From Sphingomonas sp. FARSPH (GTDB taxonomy: Bacteria > Pseudomonadota > Alphaproteobacteria > Sphingomonadales > Sphingomonadaceae): 64,000 nucleotides of DNA. Below the pieces are notes generated by a model, which was not told where the DNA came from, searched no databases, and saw nothing but the letters and a program-made list of their open reading frames with translations. Positions within the stretch are counted from its first letter, which is position 1. Each line of letters starts with the position of its first letter. Below, piece by piece: positions 9,134 through 24,627 of this stretch. Position numbers and translations under genes: made by a program. The stretch spans positions 310,001 to 374,000 of the forward strand of contig NZ_CP029985.1 in NCBI RefSeq assembly GCF_003355005.1, given 5' to 3'.

Positions 9134-9317
9134 GGCCACGGACACCGCATGTCTGCCTGGACCTCCAACCGTGGCGCCGCATTAACGTTTTGTTGACGGT
9201 GTATGTTGCACCGCCGCAACGGCCCGGAACCGATTGTGGCAACGGGGTTTAGTCGGGTTGCCCTGTTGTCCTAATTGTGGCAGGGCGCCAGTTGACGAGC
9301 ACAAGAGGGAGTTCATC

Positions 9318-9563
9318 ATGCGTCTTGGGAAGATTCTCATGGCCGCCGCTGCCGCCACGATGGCGGTTGCTCCGGCTGTGGCCGCTCCGGCCAACCCGGC
9401 GGCGAGCCTGTCGGTTTCGAAGTCGGTCCGCACCGGTTCGGTTTCGTCGAAGAAGAACGGCCTGGCCGGTGGCGGCGTGATCATCGCGATCCTGGCGGCC
9501 GCTGCGGTCGTCGCTGGCATCATCGTCGTCGCCGACGATAACGGCAAGCCGGCCAGCAACTAA
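9318..9563 (+). CDS. Small exported membrane-anchored protein, unknown
   Basis: An 81-residue protein, start chosen at the ATG of 9318 because AGAGGGA lies 8 bases upstream; a longer open frame back to 9234 has no such site. Residues 1-22 form a classical signal peptide (MRLGK, hydrophobic run, AVA-AP cleavage). A serine-rich linker follows, then KKNGLAGGG and a second hydrophobic segment (about 52-71, IIAILAAAAVVAGIIVV), then the acidic tail ADDNGKPASN. This plan suggests a small inner-membrane protein with both termini, after cleavage, outside the hydrophobic core. It has its own intrinsic terminator, so it is probably monocistronic. I do not recognise a function. Confidence 0.72.
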   Translation: MRLGKILMAAAAATMAVAPAVAAPANPAASLSVSKSVRTGSVSSKKNGLAGGGVIIAILAAAAVVAGIIVVADDNGKPASN

Positions 9564-9590
9564 GCTGACCGATAGCTTCGGCTAGGAAAT

Positions 9591-9616
9591 AGCGGCCTTC
9601 GGGCCGCTTTTTTTTT
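9591..9616 (+). terminator. Intrinsic terminator of the small exported protein gene
   Basis: Stem AGCGGCC / GGCCGCT (7 perfect pairs) closing a TTCG tetraloop is followed directly by a run of at least eight T, a textbook rho-independent terminator 27 bases after the stop codon. Confidence 0.93.
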
Positions 9617-9726
9617 GCCCTGCGCGGATCGATACATGCAGGCAGCAGCAAGCCCGCCTCTGGTCCATCCCGCCCGACGCCCGCTGCGTCGCAGAGGCCT
9701 GTGTCAGGTGTCTCAAGCGGACACGA

Positions 9727-9764
9727 AAAGGCCCGCATTCCCTGTTCGGGGATGCGGGCCCTTT
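9727..9764 (-). terminator. Likely terminator of the FKBP gene
   Basis: A long imperfect hairpin (AAAGGCCCGCAT paired with ATGCGGGCCCTTT, one bulged base, inner CCC/GGG pairs) lies 23 bases past the stop of the minus-strand FKBP gene. Read on the minus strand the stem is followed by TTTTCG, a short U-tract. Confidence 0.7.
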
Positions 9765-9787
9765 CGCGTTACCCGGACGGCGCGACC

Positions 9788-10354
9788 TCAGCGGCCGCCG
9801 GGCAGCGCCGGCTGCGCGCCCTGAGGACGGCCCATCATGCTCTGCTGCTGCATCTGCATCTGGCGAACGACCGCCTCGGGCAGGAATTCGAGCAGGTCGA
9901 TATCGAAAACCAACGTCGAATTGGCCGGGATAGGCCCGCGGGCGTCCGCGCCGTAACCGAGCGAGGGCTTGATCCAGACGCGGTACTTCGACCCCTTCGG
10001 CATCAGCTTCAGCGCTTCGGAAAAGCCCGGAACGACGCCGGCCACCGGCATCGGCGTCGGCTGCTGCGACTTGTCGAAGACGGTGCCATTGAGCAGACGC
10101 CCTTCGTAGGTGATGAGCGCGACGTCGCTGTCGGTCGGCTTGGCGGCGCCGGGCGCGCCCGGCTGCAGCACCTGATATTGCAGGCCCGATGCGGTCGTCA
10201 TCACGCCGGCACGGCGCGCATTGCGGGTCAGGAAATCGTCACCCTGACGCGCCAGCAGGAAAGCGGCGGCAACGGCCAGCGCGATGCCGACCCAGAGATA
10301 GACGAGGTAGCTGCGCTTGACGGGGCGCAGCGGAACGGCGGTGACGGTCGACAT
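9788..10354 (-). CDS. Membrane-anchored FKBP-type peptidyl-prolyl cis-trans isomerase
   Basis: A 188-residue protein; the start is placed at the ATG of 10354 because the open frame upstream is low-complexity and reads through an intergenic region. Residues 1-13 are cytoplasmic, 16-36 form one hydrophobic anchor (YLVYLWVGIALAVAAAFLLA), and residues about 60-165 form an FKBP domain: TTASGLQYQVLQPG, a YEGRLLNGTVFDKS strand, VVPGFSEALKLMPKGSKYRVWI, LGYGADARGPIPANSTLVFDIDLLE. The C-terminus is rich in Q and M. It would catalyse proline isomerisation on exported proteins at the outer face of the inner membrane. It lies downstream of rpsU in the same direction. Confidence 0.92.
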   Translation of the reverse strand: MSTVTAVPLRPVKRSYLVYLWVGIALAVAAAFLLARQGDDFLTRNARRAGVMTTASGLQYQVLQPGAPGAAKPTDSDVALITYEGRLLNGTVFDKSQQPTPMPVAGVVPGFSEALKLMPKGSKYRVWIKPSLGYGADARGPIPANSTLVFDIDLLEFLPEAVVRQMQMQQQSMMGRPQGAQPALPGGR

Positions 10355-10425
10355 CGTGATGGCACCTGGAGCTGTGGTGCCGGGCCGGCCGTCACCGGTG
10401 AAAGGTCTCGAAAGTCGCAGTGTTT

Positions 10426-10447
10426 GCCCCGGCGCGCGCACCGGGGC
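10426..10447 (-). terminator. Hairpin downstream of rpsU, possible terminator
   Basis: GCCCCGG and CCGGGGC (7 perfect pairs, 8-base loop) lie 8 bases beyond the rpsU stop. On the minus strand it is followed by AAACACTG, not a U-tract, so it may be a transcript-stabilising or weak terminator hairpin rather than a full terminator. Confidence 0.35.
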
Positions 10448-10454
10448 GACGCGA

Positions 10455-10661
10455 TTACCGGGCGCCGTCACGCTCGGCGCGCTTGCGCTCAAGCTTGCGG
10501 GCGCGGCGGACCGCAGCGGCACGCTCGCGCGCACGCTTTTCCGACGGCTTCTCGTAATGACGACGCAGCTTCATCTCGCGATACACGCCCTCGCGCTGCA
10601 GCTTCTTCTTGAGCGCGCGGAGGGCCTGGTCGACGTTATTGTCGCGGACGACGATCTGCAT
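10455..10661 (-). CDS. rpsU: 30S ribosomal protein S21
   Basis: A 68-residue, strongly basic protein matching bacterial S21: it begins MQIVVRDNNVDQALRALKKK, has the conserved LQREGVYREMKLRRHYEKPS segment and a long C-terminal Arg/Lys/Ala helix. S21 binds near the 3' end of 16S rRNA on the small-subunit platform and takes part in initiation. The length is normal for an alphaproteobacterial S21. It stands alone rather than in the dnaG-rpoD operon known from enterics, and is followed by the FKBP gene 100 bases later. Confidence 0.96.
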   Translation of the reverse strand: MQIVVRDNNVDQALRALKKKLQREGVYREMKLRRHYEKPSEKRARERAAAVRRARKLERKRAERDGAR

Positions 10662-10823
10662 AAAACCGATGAACTCCAGTCAATAGATTATGCGGCCGCG
10701 GACAAGGGTCCGCGCCGTGCGAACGGCTCCCCTAGCAGCGAGTCTGCGCGATGGCAACCCGCGCCTCGCCGGGCGGCGCGAAGCCGTGGCGCTCCCGCCC
10801 CGCCCGCGCTAAGGCCCTAACCC

Positions 10824-12251
10824 ATGACGCCGATCACGCTCTATAACAGCCTGACCCGCGCGGCCGAGACGTTCGTGCCCGCAGACCCCGCCAACGTGCG
10901 TATCTATTCGTGCGGACCGACGGTCTATCACTACGCGCATATCGGCAATCTGCGCGCCTATGTGTTCACCGACACGCTGAGCCGGGCGCTGACGTGGAAG
11001 GGCTATGGCCTGACGCACGTCATCAACATTACCGATGTCGGCCACCTGACCAGCGACGCGGATGCGGGCGACGACAAGATGGAGGCGGCGGCGAAGAAAA
11101 GCGGCCAGGATATCTGGTCGATCGCGGCGCATTATACGCAGGCGTTCAAGCAGAACCTGAAGGACCTGAACGTCCGCGACCCCTCGCGCTTCCCGCTGGC
11201 GACGGACCATATCGCCGAGATGATCGCGTTCGGCGAGAAGATCGCCGACAAACATTGCTATCGCCTGCCCGACGGCCTGTATTTCGACGTCAGCACGGTG
11301 CCGAATTACGGCCTGCTTGCGGGCACGCGCGATGAGGGCCCGGTCGAGGGGCGCATCGACAGCGTCGCGGGCAAGCGCCAGGCGGCCGATTTCGCGATCT
11401 GGCGGACCAGCGCGCCGGGCGAGAACCGGCAGATGGAATGGGACAGCCCGTGGGGCCGCGGTGCGCCGGGGTGGCACCTGGAATGTTCGGTGATGAGCCG
11501 CCAGTATCTAGGCGATCATTTCGACATCCACACCGGCGGCATCGACCATCGCGAAATCCACCATCCCAACGAGATCGCGCAGAACCAGGCGCATGCGTGC
11601 AGCGCGGACACCGGCGCGAGCGTGTGGATGCACAACAACTTCCTGGTCGACCGGACAGGGAAGATGAGCAAGTCGTCGGGCGAATTCCTGACGCTGCCGG
11701 CGCTCGTCGCGCGCGGTTTCCACCCCCTCGCCTATCGTCTGATGTGCCTGCAGGCGCACTATCGCAGCGAGCTGGAGTTCAGCTGGGAGAATCTGGCCGC
11801 GGCACAGACCCGGCTGAAACGGCTGGTGCAGAGCATCGCGGCGCTTAAGGCGCGCGGCGAGGGCAAGGGGGTTGCCGCCGCCTCCCCCTATCGCGAGCGG
11901 CTGGATGCGGCGGTGTCGGACGATCTCAACACGCCGCGCGCGCTGCCCGTGCTCGACGAGCTGCTCGCCGACAAAAGGGTGAGCCCGCAGGACCGGCTGG
12001 CGGCGCTTGAGGATTTCGACGCAGTGCTGGGGCTCAACCTGCTGACGCTCGCGCGCGAGGATTTGCGCGTGCGGCCCGATACTGCGGGGATCGATGAGAC
12101 GGGCATCGCCGCTCGGCTGGCGGAGCGCCGCGAAGCGCGGGCTGCGAAGGATTTCCCGCGCAGCGATGCGATCCGCGACGAGCTGGCGGCTTTGGGGGTT
12201 GAGGTGATGGACGGCGACGCGATCGGCTGGGACTGGAAGGTGCAGGCATGA
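10824..12251 (+). CDS. cysS: Cysteinyl-tRNA synthetase
   Basis: A 475-residue class Ia aminoacyl-tRNA synthetase charging tRNA-Cys. The HIGH-like motif is HIGN at 39-42, preceded by the zinc ligand C30 in YSCGPTVY; further zinc ligands are in GWHLECSVM and GGIDHREIHHPNE; the KMSKS loop is at 280-284. The C-terminal part has the helical DALR-like region ending with AAKDFPRSDAIRDEL, which is characteristic of CysRS. The final four bases overlap the next gene (ATGA). Confidence 0.97.
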   Translation: MTPITLYNSLTRAAETFVPADPANVRIYSCGPTVYHYAHIGNLRAYVFTDTLSRALTWKGYGLTHVINITDVGHLTSDADAGDDKMEAAAKKSGQDIWSIAAHYTQAFKQNLKDLNVRDPSRFPLATDHIAEMIAFGEKIADKHCYRLPDGLYFDVSTVPNYGLLAGTRDEGPVEGRIDSVAGKRQAADFAIWRTSAPGENRQMEWDSPWGRGAPGWHLECSVMSRQYLGDHFDIHTGGIDHREIHHPNEIAQNQAHACSADTGASVWMHNNFLVDRTGKMSKSSGEFLTLPALVARGFHPLAYRLMCLQAHYRSELEFSWENLAAAQTRLKRLVQSIAALKARGEGKGVAAASPYRERLDAAVSDDLNTPRALPVLDELLADKRVSPQDRLAALEDFDAVLGLNLLTLAREDLRVRPDTAGIDETGIAARLAERREARAAKDFPRSDAIRDELAALGVEVMDGDAIGWDWKVQA

Positions 12252-13186
12252 AGGCGGTCCTGCCTGCAATCGCCCGTCCCCTGCTCGAACCGCGATTGCC
12301 CGCGGGACTAGACGTGGCGTGGTTCACGAGCCCGGAGGAAGCGACGGCGATGATCGCCGATGCCGATATCGCCTGGGTCGACATGCAGCCGACGCGGCTG
12401 GTCGCTGACGCGATCCGTGCGGCAGGACCGACGCTGAAATGGGTGTCGACCATCTATGCCGGCCTCGACGCCTTCCCGCTCGACGTGCTGCGCGCGAAGG
12501 GGACGACGCTGACCAACGGCGCAGGGATCAACGCGGTCGCGGTCGCGGAATATGCGGTGATGGGCATGCTGGTCGCGGCAAAGCGTTTCGATGTCGTGCT
12601 CGAGGCGGCGCGCCGGCACGAATGGCTGCGCGACGCGCCGGGCAAGGTCGAACTGGACGGCAGCCGCGCGCTGGTGGTCGGCTATGGTACGATCGGGCGG
12701 CTGATCGGCGAGCGGCTGGCGGCGTTCGGCGTCGCGGTCGACGGCGTGACGCGATCGGGGCGCGACGGCACGCTGGGCCCGGACGACTGGCGGACGCGGA
12801 TCGGCGATTACGACTGGGTGGTGCTCGCCGCGCCATCGACCGGGGCGACGAAGGCGATGGTCGGCGCGACCGAGCTGGCGGCGATGCGGCCGAGTGCATG
12901 GCTGATCAACATCGCGCGCGGCGACATGATCGATGAAGGCGCGCTGCTCGACGCGTTGCGCGGCAAACGGATCGGCGGCGCATTCCTCGACCCGACCGAG
13001 CCGGAGCCTTTGCCGACGGATCATCCCTTGTGGGATGCGCCGAACTGCATGATCTCGATGCACCTGTCGGGGCGCAGCCAGACGCAGATGTTCCAGCGGG
13101 GCGCGGCGCTGTTTCTGGAGAATCTCGACGCCTTTCTGGCGGGGCGGCCGATGCGCAACGTCGCGGATTTGGACGCCGGCTATTGA
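12248..13186 (+). CDS. D-isomer-specific 2-hydroxyacid dehydrogenase family protein
   Basis: A 312-residue NAD(P)-dependent oxidoreductase. The Rossmann fingerprint is VVGYGTIGRLIGERL (about 143-157); catalytic-domain features include NIARGDMIDEGAL with the substrate-binding arginine and DPTEPEPLP with the conserved glutamate; the usual SPHxAG histidine segment is here SMHLSGRS. The substrate cannot be told from sequence. It is coupled to cysS by a four-base overlap, a linkage with no obvious metabolic meaning. A palindromic repeat follows directly. Confidence 0.85.
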   Translation: MKAVLPAIARPLLEPRLPAGLDVAWFTSPEEATAMIADADIAWVDMQPTRLVADAIRAAGPTLKWVSTIYAGLDAFPLDVLRAKGTTLTNGAGINAVAVAEYAVMGMLVAAKRFDVVLEAARRHEWLRDAPGKVELDGSRALVVGYGTIGRLIGERLAAFGVAVDGVTRSGRDGTLGPDDWRTRIGDYDWVVLAAPSTGATKAMVGATELAAMRPSAWLINIARGDMIDEGALLDALRGKRIGGAFLDPTEPEPLPTDHPLWDAPNCMISMHLSGRSQTQMFQRGAALFLENLDAFLAGRPMRNVADLDAGY

Positions 13187-13188
13187 TT

Positions 13189-13314
13189 CTCCTCCCCGGC
13201 ACGGGGAGGTGGCAGCGCGTCAGCGCTGATGGAGGGGGCTTCCGCACAGCGCAGCGTGTGCCGTCCCCCCCTCCACCGCCTTCGGCGGTCCCCCTCCCCG
13301 CGGGCGGGGAGGAT
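13189..13314. repeat. Composite palindromic intergenic repeat (REP-like)
   Basis: The element fills the gap between two converging genes. It opens with the hairpin CCTCCCC-GGCAC-GGGGAGG (13191-13209) and closes with two more, CCGCC-TTC-GGCGG and CCTCCCC-GCGGGC-GGGGAGG; the mid-part holds GTCAGCGCTGATGGAGGGGG mirrored by CCCCCCTCCACC. The two halves are roughly inverted copies, so the whole folds as a long imperfect palindrome. A related CTCCC-rich element lies between rpoB and rpoC. It could also serve as a bidirectional terminator. Confidence 0.75.
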
Positions 13315-14286
13315 TTAGCTGAGCGGCTTGTCCGCCTCGGCGAGGATCGGCGGGAGGTAGGGTGTAGGCGCGTTCGGTGGCATCGTCGCGAGCGCGGCTT
13401 CTAGGGCCGCGGCGCGGGCCTTGGACGAGGGATGCGTGCGGCTGCGCAGTAGGCCGCCATCGACCTCGCCGCCATGTTCGCGCCAGAAGCGGATCGCGGC
13501 GCGCGGGTCCCATCCGGCGTTGCGGATCAGGTACATGCCGAGCAGGTCCGCCTGATCCTCGGTTTCGCGGAACAGGCGCCCGTTACGGCCGACCTCCGCG
13601 AGCAGGCCGCGATCGACGCCCGCCGCGTCGAGCCGCGCGCGATGGCGCAGGATGGTGTGGGCGAGCTCGTGGCCGATGACGACCGCCAGTTCCTCGTCGG
13701 TATAGCGCGCGAAGAACCGGACGCCGATCTGGACGATATGTCCGTCGGACGATGCCTCCATCTTCGGGCCGAGCAGCACCTCGAAGGCGCTGCGGCAGCC
13801 CGGCGAGGCGGGCAGCGTGACGGTGCGGGTGCGGCCATCGTGGAGCAAGGTGACGACGAGCGGCTTGTCGGCGGGAAGGTCGGCGATCATCTCCTGCGCG
13901 GCGTCGCGCGCGGCGCTGCTGGCGCGGTCCGGCGGCGGCGCGTCGGGAAGGGCATGGCCGTCGACAGAGACGAGTGAATCGCCGGGCACGATCCCGGCCG
14001 CGGCGGCGGGCGAGCCGGGGACGACCGCCTCGACCGCCACGGGGCGTTCGAAGCCGAAACTGACCTTCGCCTGCGCACGCAGGGGCGCGTCATACTGGCC
14101 GATGCTGTGCAGCGCCCAGCCGGGGGTCGGCTGGCGTTCGCGGCATAGCGGCGCGTTGGCGGTGGTAAGGCGATAGGCGATCGCCGCCATCCGCCCGTCG
14201 ACTTCGCGCAGCGCGGCGAAGGTGGCGGCGGGGTCGTCGGCGGGAGCGGCGGCAAGCGCGACAGCGGCGAGGAACACGAACGGCAT
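13315..14286 (-). CDS. Exported M48-family metalloprotease with PDZ domain
   Basis: A 323-residue protein with a short signal peptide (MPFVFLAAVALAAAPA). Residues about 85-170 read as a PDZ domain (VEAVVPGSPAAAAGIVPGDSLVSVDG), unusual in lying in front of the protease domain. The zinc site HELAH is near residue 226 in VVIGHELAHTILRHR, and the third ligand glutamate is in ETEDQADLLGMYLIRNAGWD about 40 residues later; SRTHPSSKARAAAL is the family's C-terminal histidine segment. It is therefore an intact periplasmic or membrane-associated M48 peptidase, probably for quality control of envelope proteins. It is divergent from rpoB. Confidence 0.88.
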   Translation of the reverse strand: MPFVFLAAVALAAAPADDPAATFAALREVDGRMAAIAYRLTTANAPLCRERQPTPGWALHSIGQYDAPLRAQAKVSFGFERPVAVEAVVPGSPAAAAGIVPGDSLVSVDGHALPDAPPPDRASSAARDAAQEMIADLPADKPLVVTLLHDGRTRTVTLPASPGCRSAFEVLLGPKMEASSDGHIVQIGVRFFARYTDEELAVVIGHELAHTILRHRARLDAAGVDRGLLAEVGRNGRLFRETEDQADLLGMYLIRNAGWDPRAAIRFWREHGGEVDGGLLRSRTHPSSKARAAALEAALATMPPNAPTPYLPPILAEADKPLS

Positions 14287-14324
14287 GGCACGTTACTACC
14301 GCGACGATCTCCCGAGAGGAACTG

Positions 14325-14407
14325 TCACCCCGGACTTGAGCCGGGGTCCCGCTTTTTGCGGATCGGTCGGAAAAGGAAGCGGGACCCCGGCTCTTCGGCC
14401 GGGGTGA
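14325..14407. repeat. Inverted repeat of the CACCCCGG...CCGGGGTG class
   Basis: Left arm reads TCACCCCGG, ACTTGAGCCGGGGTCCCGCTT; right arm reads AAGCGGGACCCCGGCTC, then GGCCGGGGTGA. The arms pair over more than 25 bases around a central AT-richer loop of about 20 bases. Elements of this wording are abundant in sphingomonad intergenic regions, from general knowledge. Here it lies between the M48 gene and the rpoB promoter. Confidence 0.8.
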
Positions 14408-14494
14408 CGAGGGAGATGTGCTTGGTGACCAAGTGCGTCTTTACGGCTACCACCGGTCCCCAACCCCTCCCGCCGGCGGGAGAGGAGCCCCCCT

Positions 14495-14523
14495 TTGACA
14501 AGCCGCCCCCCTGCGCCTATATC
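14495..14523 (+). promoter_or_regulatory. Sigma-70-type promoter of rpoBC
   Basis: A perfect -35 hexamer TTGACA (14495-14500), 17-base spacer and -10 TATATC (14518-14523) predict a start near 14530, about 190 bases upstream of rpoB. This is the best housekeeping promoter match I see in the window. Confidence 0.75.
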
Positions 14524-14614
14524 CCGCCCCTCACCACAGCTTTCGGGACATGGGGCGCCGTCGCGCAGCGCCGTCATACGAATAGGAAGCTGCCGGTATC
14601 ATGGACGCTCGAAG

Positions 14615-14644
14615 GCCGACGCACAATGTTGCGATCGGCTTTTT
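14615..14644 (+). terminator. Attenuator-like intrinsic terminator in the rpoB leader
   Basis: GCCGA-CGCA, six-base loop, TGCG-A-TCGGC forms nine pairs with one bulged A and is followed by TTTTT. It lies about 85 bases after the predicted start of transcription and 77 bases before rpoB. A partial terminator in front of rpoB is known in E. coli (between rplL and rpoB); the equivalent role here is inference. Confidence 0.6.
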
Positions 14645-14720
14645 CGCGTCTCTGACCCTCTCGCGTCCCGTCCGGAGGCTTTCCGGGCACGATATACGGC
14701 TGACGAGGCACAATAGATCC

Positions 14721-18875
<4,155 letters not shown>

Positions 18876-18880
18876 GCCAT

Positions 18881-19021
18881 CACTCTCCCTCTCCCGCCGG
18901 GAGAGGGAGGGAGCCGCCGACAGGCGGCGGAAGGGTGAGGGCGGCACGGTCGCCACCACCCCACCCTCACCTTCCCACCCGGCTGCGCCGGGTGGGCCCC
19001 TTCCTCTCCCACAGGGAGAGG
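18881..19021. repeat. Multi-hairpin palindromic repeat inside the rpoB-rpoC gap
   Basis: Five nested or consecutive inverted repeats are visible: CTCCCTCTCCC-GCC-GGGAGAGGGAG (11 pairs), GCCGCC-GACA-GGCGGC, a wide GGTGAGGG/CCCTCACC pair, CCCACCCGGC-TGC-GCCGGGTGGG (10 pairs) and CCTCTCCC-ACA-GGGAGAGG (8 pairs). It is the same compositional class as the element at 13189-13314. It ends just before the rpoC ribosome binding site (AAAAAGAGG), so it must be transcribed as part of the rpoBC message. Confidence 0.82.
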
Positions 19022-19037
19022 AAAAAGAGGTAAGAAC

Positions 19038-23324
<4,287 letters not shown>

Positions 23325-23356
23325 TCCTCGTTCGGCCGCTCGGCCCGAAGACAAAG

Positions 23357-23391
23357 AACCGCCGTCCGGGATGCCGGGCGGCGGTTTTTTT
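23357..23391 (+). terminator. Intrinsic terminator of rpoBC
   Basis: AACCGCCGTCCGG paired with CCGGGCGGCGGTT (one G-T pair) around a four-base loop, followed by seven T, 33 bases after the rpoC stop. Confidence 0.93.
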
Positions 23392-23521
23392 GCGCGAGAC
23401 GGCACGCCTCGTTATTCGGCGACCAGTTCCGCCCCCCGCCACCGACATGTCCGGTGCGGACGCTTTATGGGCGATCCCTTCTGTGTTATGGTTCGTGTGT
23501 CTTTCTTCGGGGGGAGAAGAG

Positions 23522-24361
23522 ATGCCGTACCGTCATGCCTATCGCTGGTTGCTGGGGCTTTTTCCGCTGATCGCACTCGCCTTCTGGCCCGGCTATCTCG
23601 GCCAGCTGGCGCAGGCGCCCTTCGCTCTTCATGCGCACGGCCTGACGGCGACGGCTTGGCTGATGCTGCTCACCGCGCAGAGCTGGTCGATCCATGCGCG
23701 AAGGGCCGCGTGGCACCGGGCGGCAGGGCTGGCGACCTTTGCCGTCGTGCCGCTGTTCGCCGCGGCGGGGCCGCTGGCGCTGTGGAGCATGGCGGGGCTG
23801 TGGCGGACACAGGCCGATCCCTTTCACGCCGCTTTCGGTGCGCGGCTCGTCATCGCCGACATGATCGCCGGACCCTGCGTGACCGCGTTGGTCGCCTACG
23901 CCCTGGCACGGCGCCGGCGCGTGGGCGTTCATGCCGCCGCGATGCTCGCGACGGCGCTGCTGGTGTTGCCGCCGATCATCGGGCGGCTCTTCCCTGCCCT
24001 GCCCGGCTTCCCGCATGGCGGCTGGGCCGGCTTTGCGGGATTTCGACTGGCGTTCGATCTCGCGGAGGGCGTGACACTGCTGATCGCGCTGGTGCTGGCG
24101 AGCCGGCGATCGGACGGGCGCGTCGCATTCGGCCTCGCGGCGGCCGCCACCGCGGCGCAACTGATCGGTTTCGAGACGATCGGCCGCACCGCATTCTGGG
24201 AGCGCGCCGTGACGCGGCTGACCGACATGCCGGTCGCCCCCGTTGCGCTGACCGCGGGTGTAGCCGCCGCGGCGATCCTGTTGTTGGCATGGCGGCTGGG
24301 CGCTGCCAGACCGTGGCGGGTGAAACCGGGCCTTGCCGCGATGAGCGCCTCGGCGCGTTGA
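23522..24361 (+). CDS. Polytopic inner-membrane protein, unknown
   Basis: A 279-residue protein with seven or eight predicted membrane helices (for example LLGLFPLIALAFWPGYLG, ATAWLMLLTAQSWSIHA, AAGLATFAVVPLFAAAGPLALW, MLATALLVLPPIIGRLF). The histidine-bearing second and third helices and the HRAAGLATF motif resemble the broad group of DUF2306-like heme or quinone-associated membrane proteins, but I cannot place it firmly. The start at 23522 is preceded by GGGGAGAAGAG; an open frame back to 23390 overlaps the rpoC terminator and is rejected. The riboswitch promoter starts 32 bases after its stop. Confidence 0.75.
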   Translation: MPYRHAYRWLLGLFPLIALAFWPGYLGQLAQAPFALHAHGLTATAWLMLLTAQSWSIHARRAAWHRAAGLATFAVVPLFAAAGPLALWSMAGLWRTQADPFHAAFGARLVIADMIAGPCVTALVAYALARRRRVGVHAAAMLATALLVLPPIIGRLFPALPGFPHGGWAGFAGFRLAFDLAEGVTLLIALVLASRRSDGRVAFGLAAAATAAQLIGFETIGRTAFWERAVTRLTDMPVAPVALTAGVAAAAILLLAWRLGAARPWRVKPGLAAMSASAR

Positions 24362-24393
24362 CCGCCAGCGGCGCGCGGGGCCGCAACCCCGGC

Positions 24394-24422
24394 TTGACCC
24401 GCCCCGCCCGCTCCCCGATACC
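24394..24422 (+). promoter_or_regulatory. Predicted promoter of the glycine-riboswitch/serine deaminase transcript
   Basis: TTGACC (24394-24399), 17-base spacer and GATACC (24417-24422). The predicted transcription start, about 24429, coincides with the 5' strand of the first aptamer P1 helix, which supports the call. Confidence 0.6.
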
Positions 24423-24428
24423 GGCGCC

Positions 24429-24586
24429 GCCGATCCGGGAGAGACCGGGCATGACCGGCGCCGAAGGAGCAACCGCCCCGGAAACTCTCAGGCGAAAGGA
24501 CCAGGTCGGCATCGGACATCTGGAGAGAGGCGTGGGTCGTCCACGCCCGCCGACGGGATAGCGATCTCAGGCGCAAGGGACAGATG
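24429..24586 (+). promoter_or_regulatory. Tandem glycine riboswitch
   Basis: Two glycine aptamers lie in tandem. Aptamer 1 (24429-24510) has P1 GCCGA/TCGGC, GGGAGAGA, the hallmark core GCGCCGAAGGAGCAA, then AACTCTCAGGCGAAAGGACC. Aptamer 2 (24517-24586) has P1 CATCT/AGATG, CTGGAGAGAGGC, GCCCGCCGACGGGATAGC and ATCTCAGGCGCAAGGGACAG. Only six bases separate them. The leader ends with a small hairpin GCCGC-ATAG-GCGGC directly abutting the Shine-Dalgarno GGAGG (24617-24621); there is no U-tract, so control is probably at translation. The regulated gene is an L-serine deaminase, not the glycine cleavage operon that this riboswitch class usually serves. Confidence 0.93.
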
Positions 24587-24627
24587 GGGCATGCGACGAG
24601 CAGCCGCATAGGCGGCGGAGGAACAGC

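Larger units (their letters stand above)
14287..14720. other. Intergenic leader region of rpoB (434 bases, no gene seen)
   Basis: The stretch holds, in order, the inverted repeat at 14325-14407, a perfect 16-base palindrome CTCCCGCCGGCGGGAG (14467-14482), a strong promoter (14495-14523), an attenuator-like hairpin (14615-14644) and a second small hairpin (TCCGGAGGCTTTCCGGG). I find no convincing open frame on either strand; a frame reading into rpoB from 14601 has no ribosome binding site. Confidence 0.7.

Noticed and set aside
23390..23521. N-terminal extension of the membrane protein gene to 23390
   Set aside because: It would start within the T-run of the rpoBC terminator; the ATG at 23522 has a purine-rich ribosome binding site and begins the hydrophobic domain properly.
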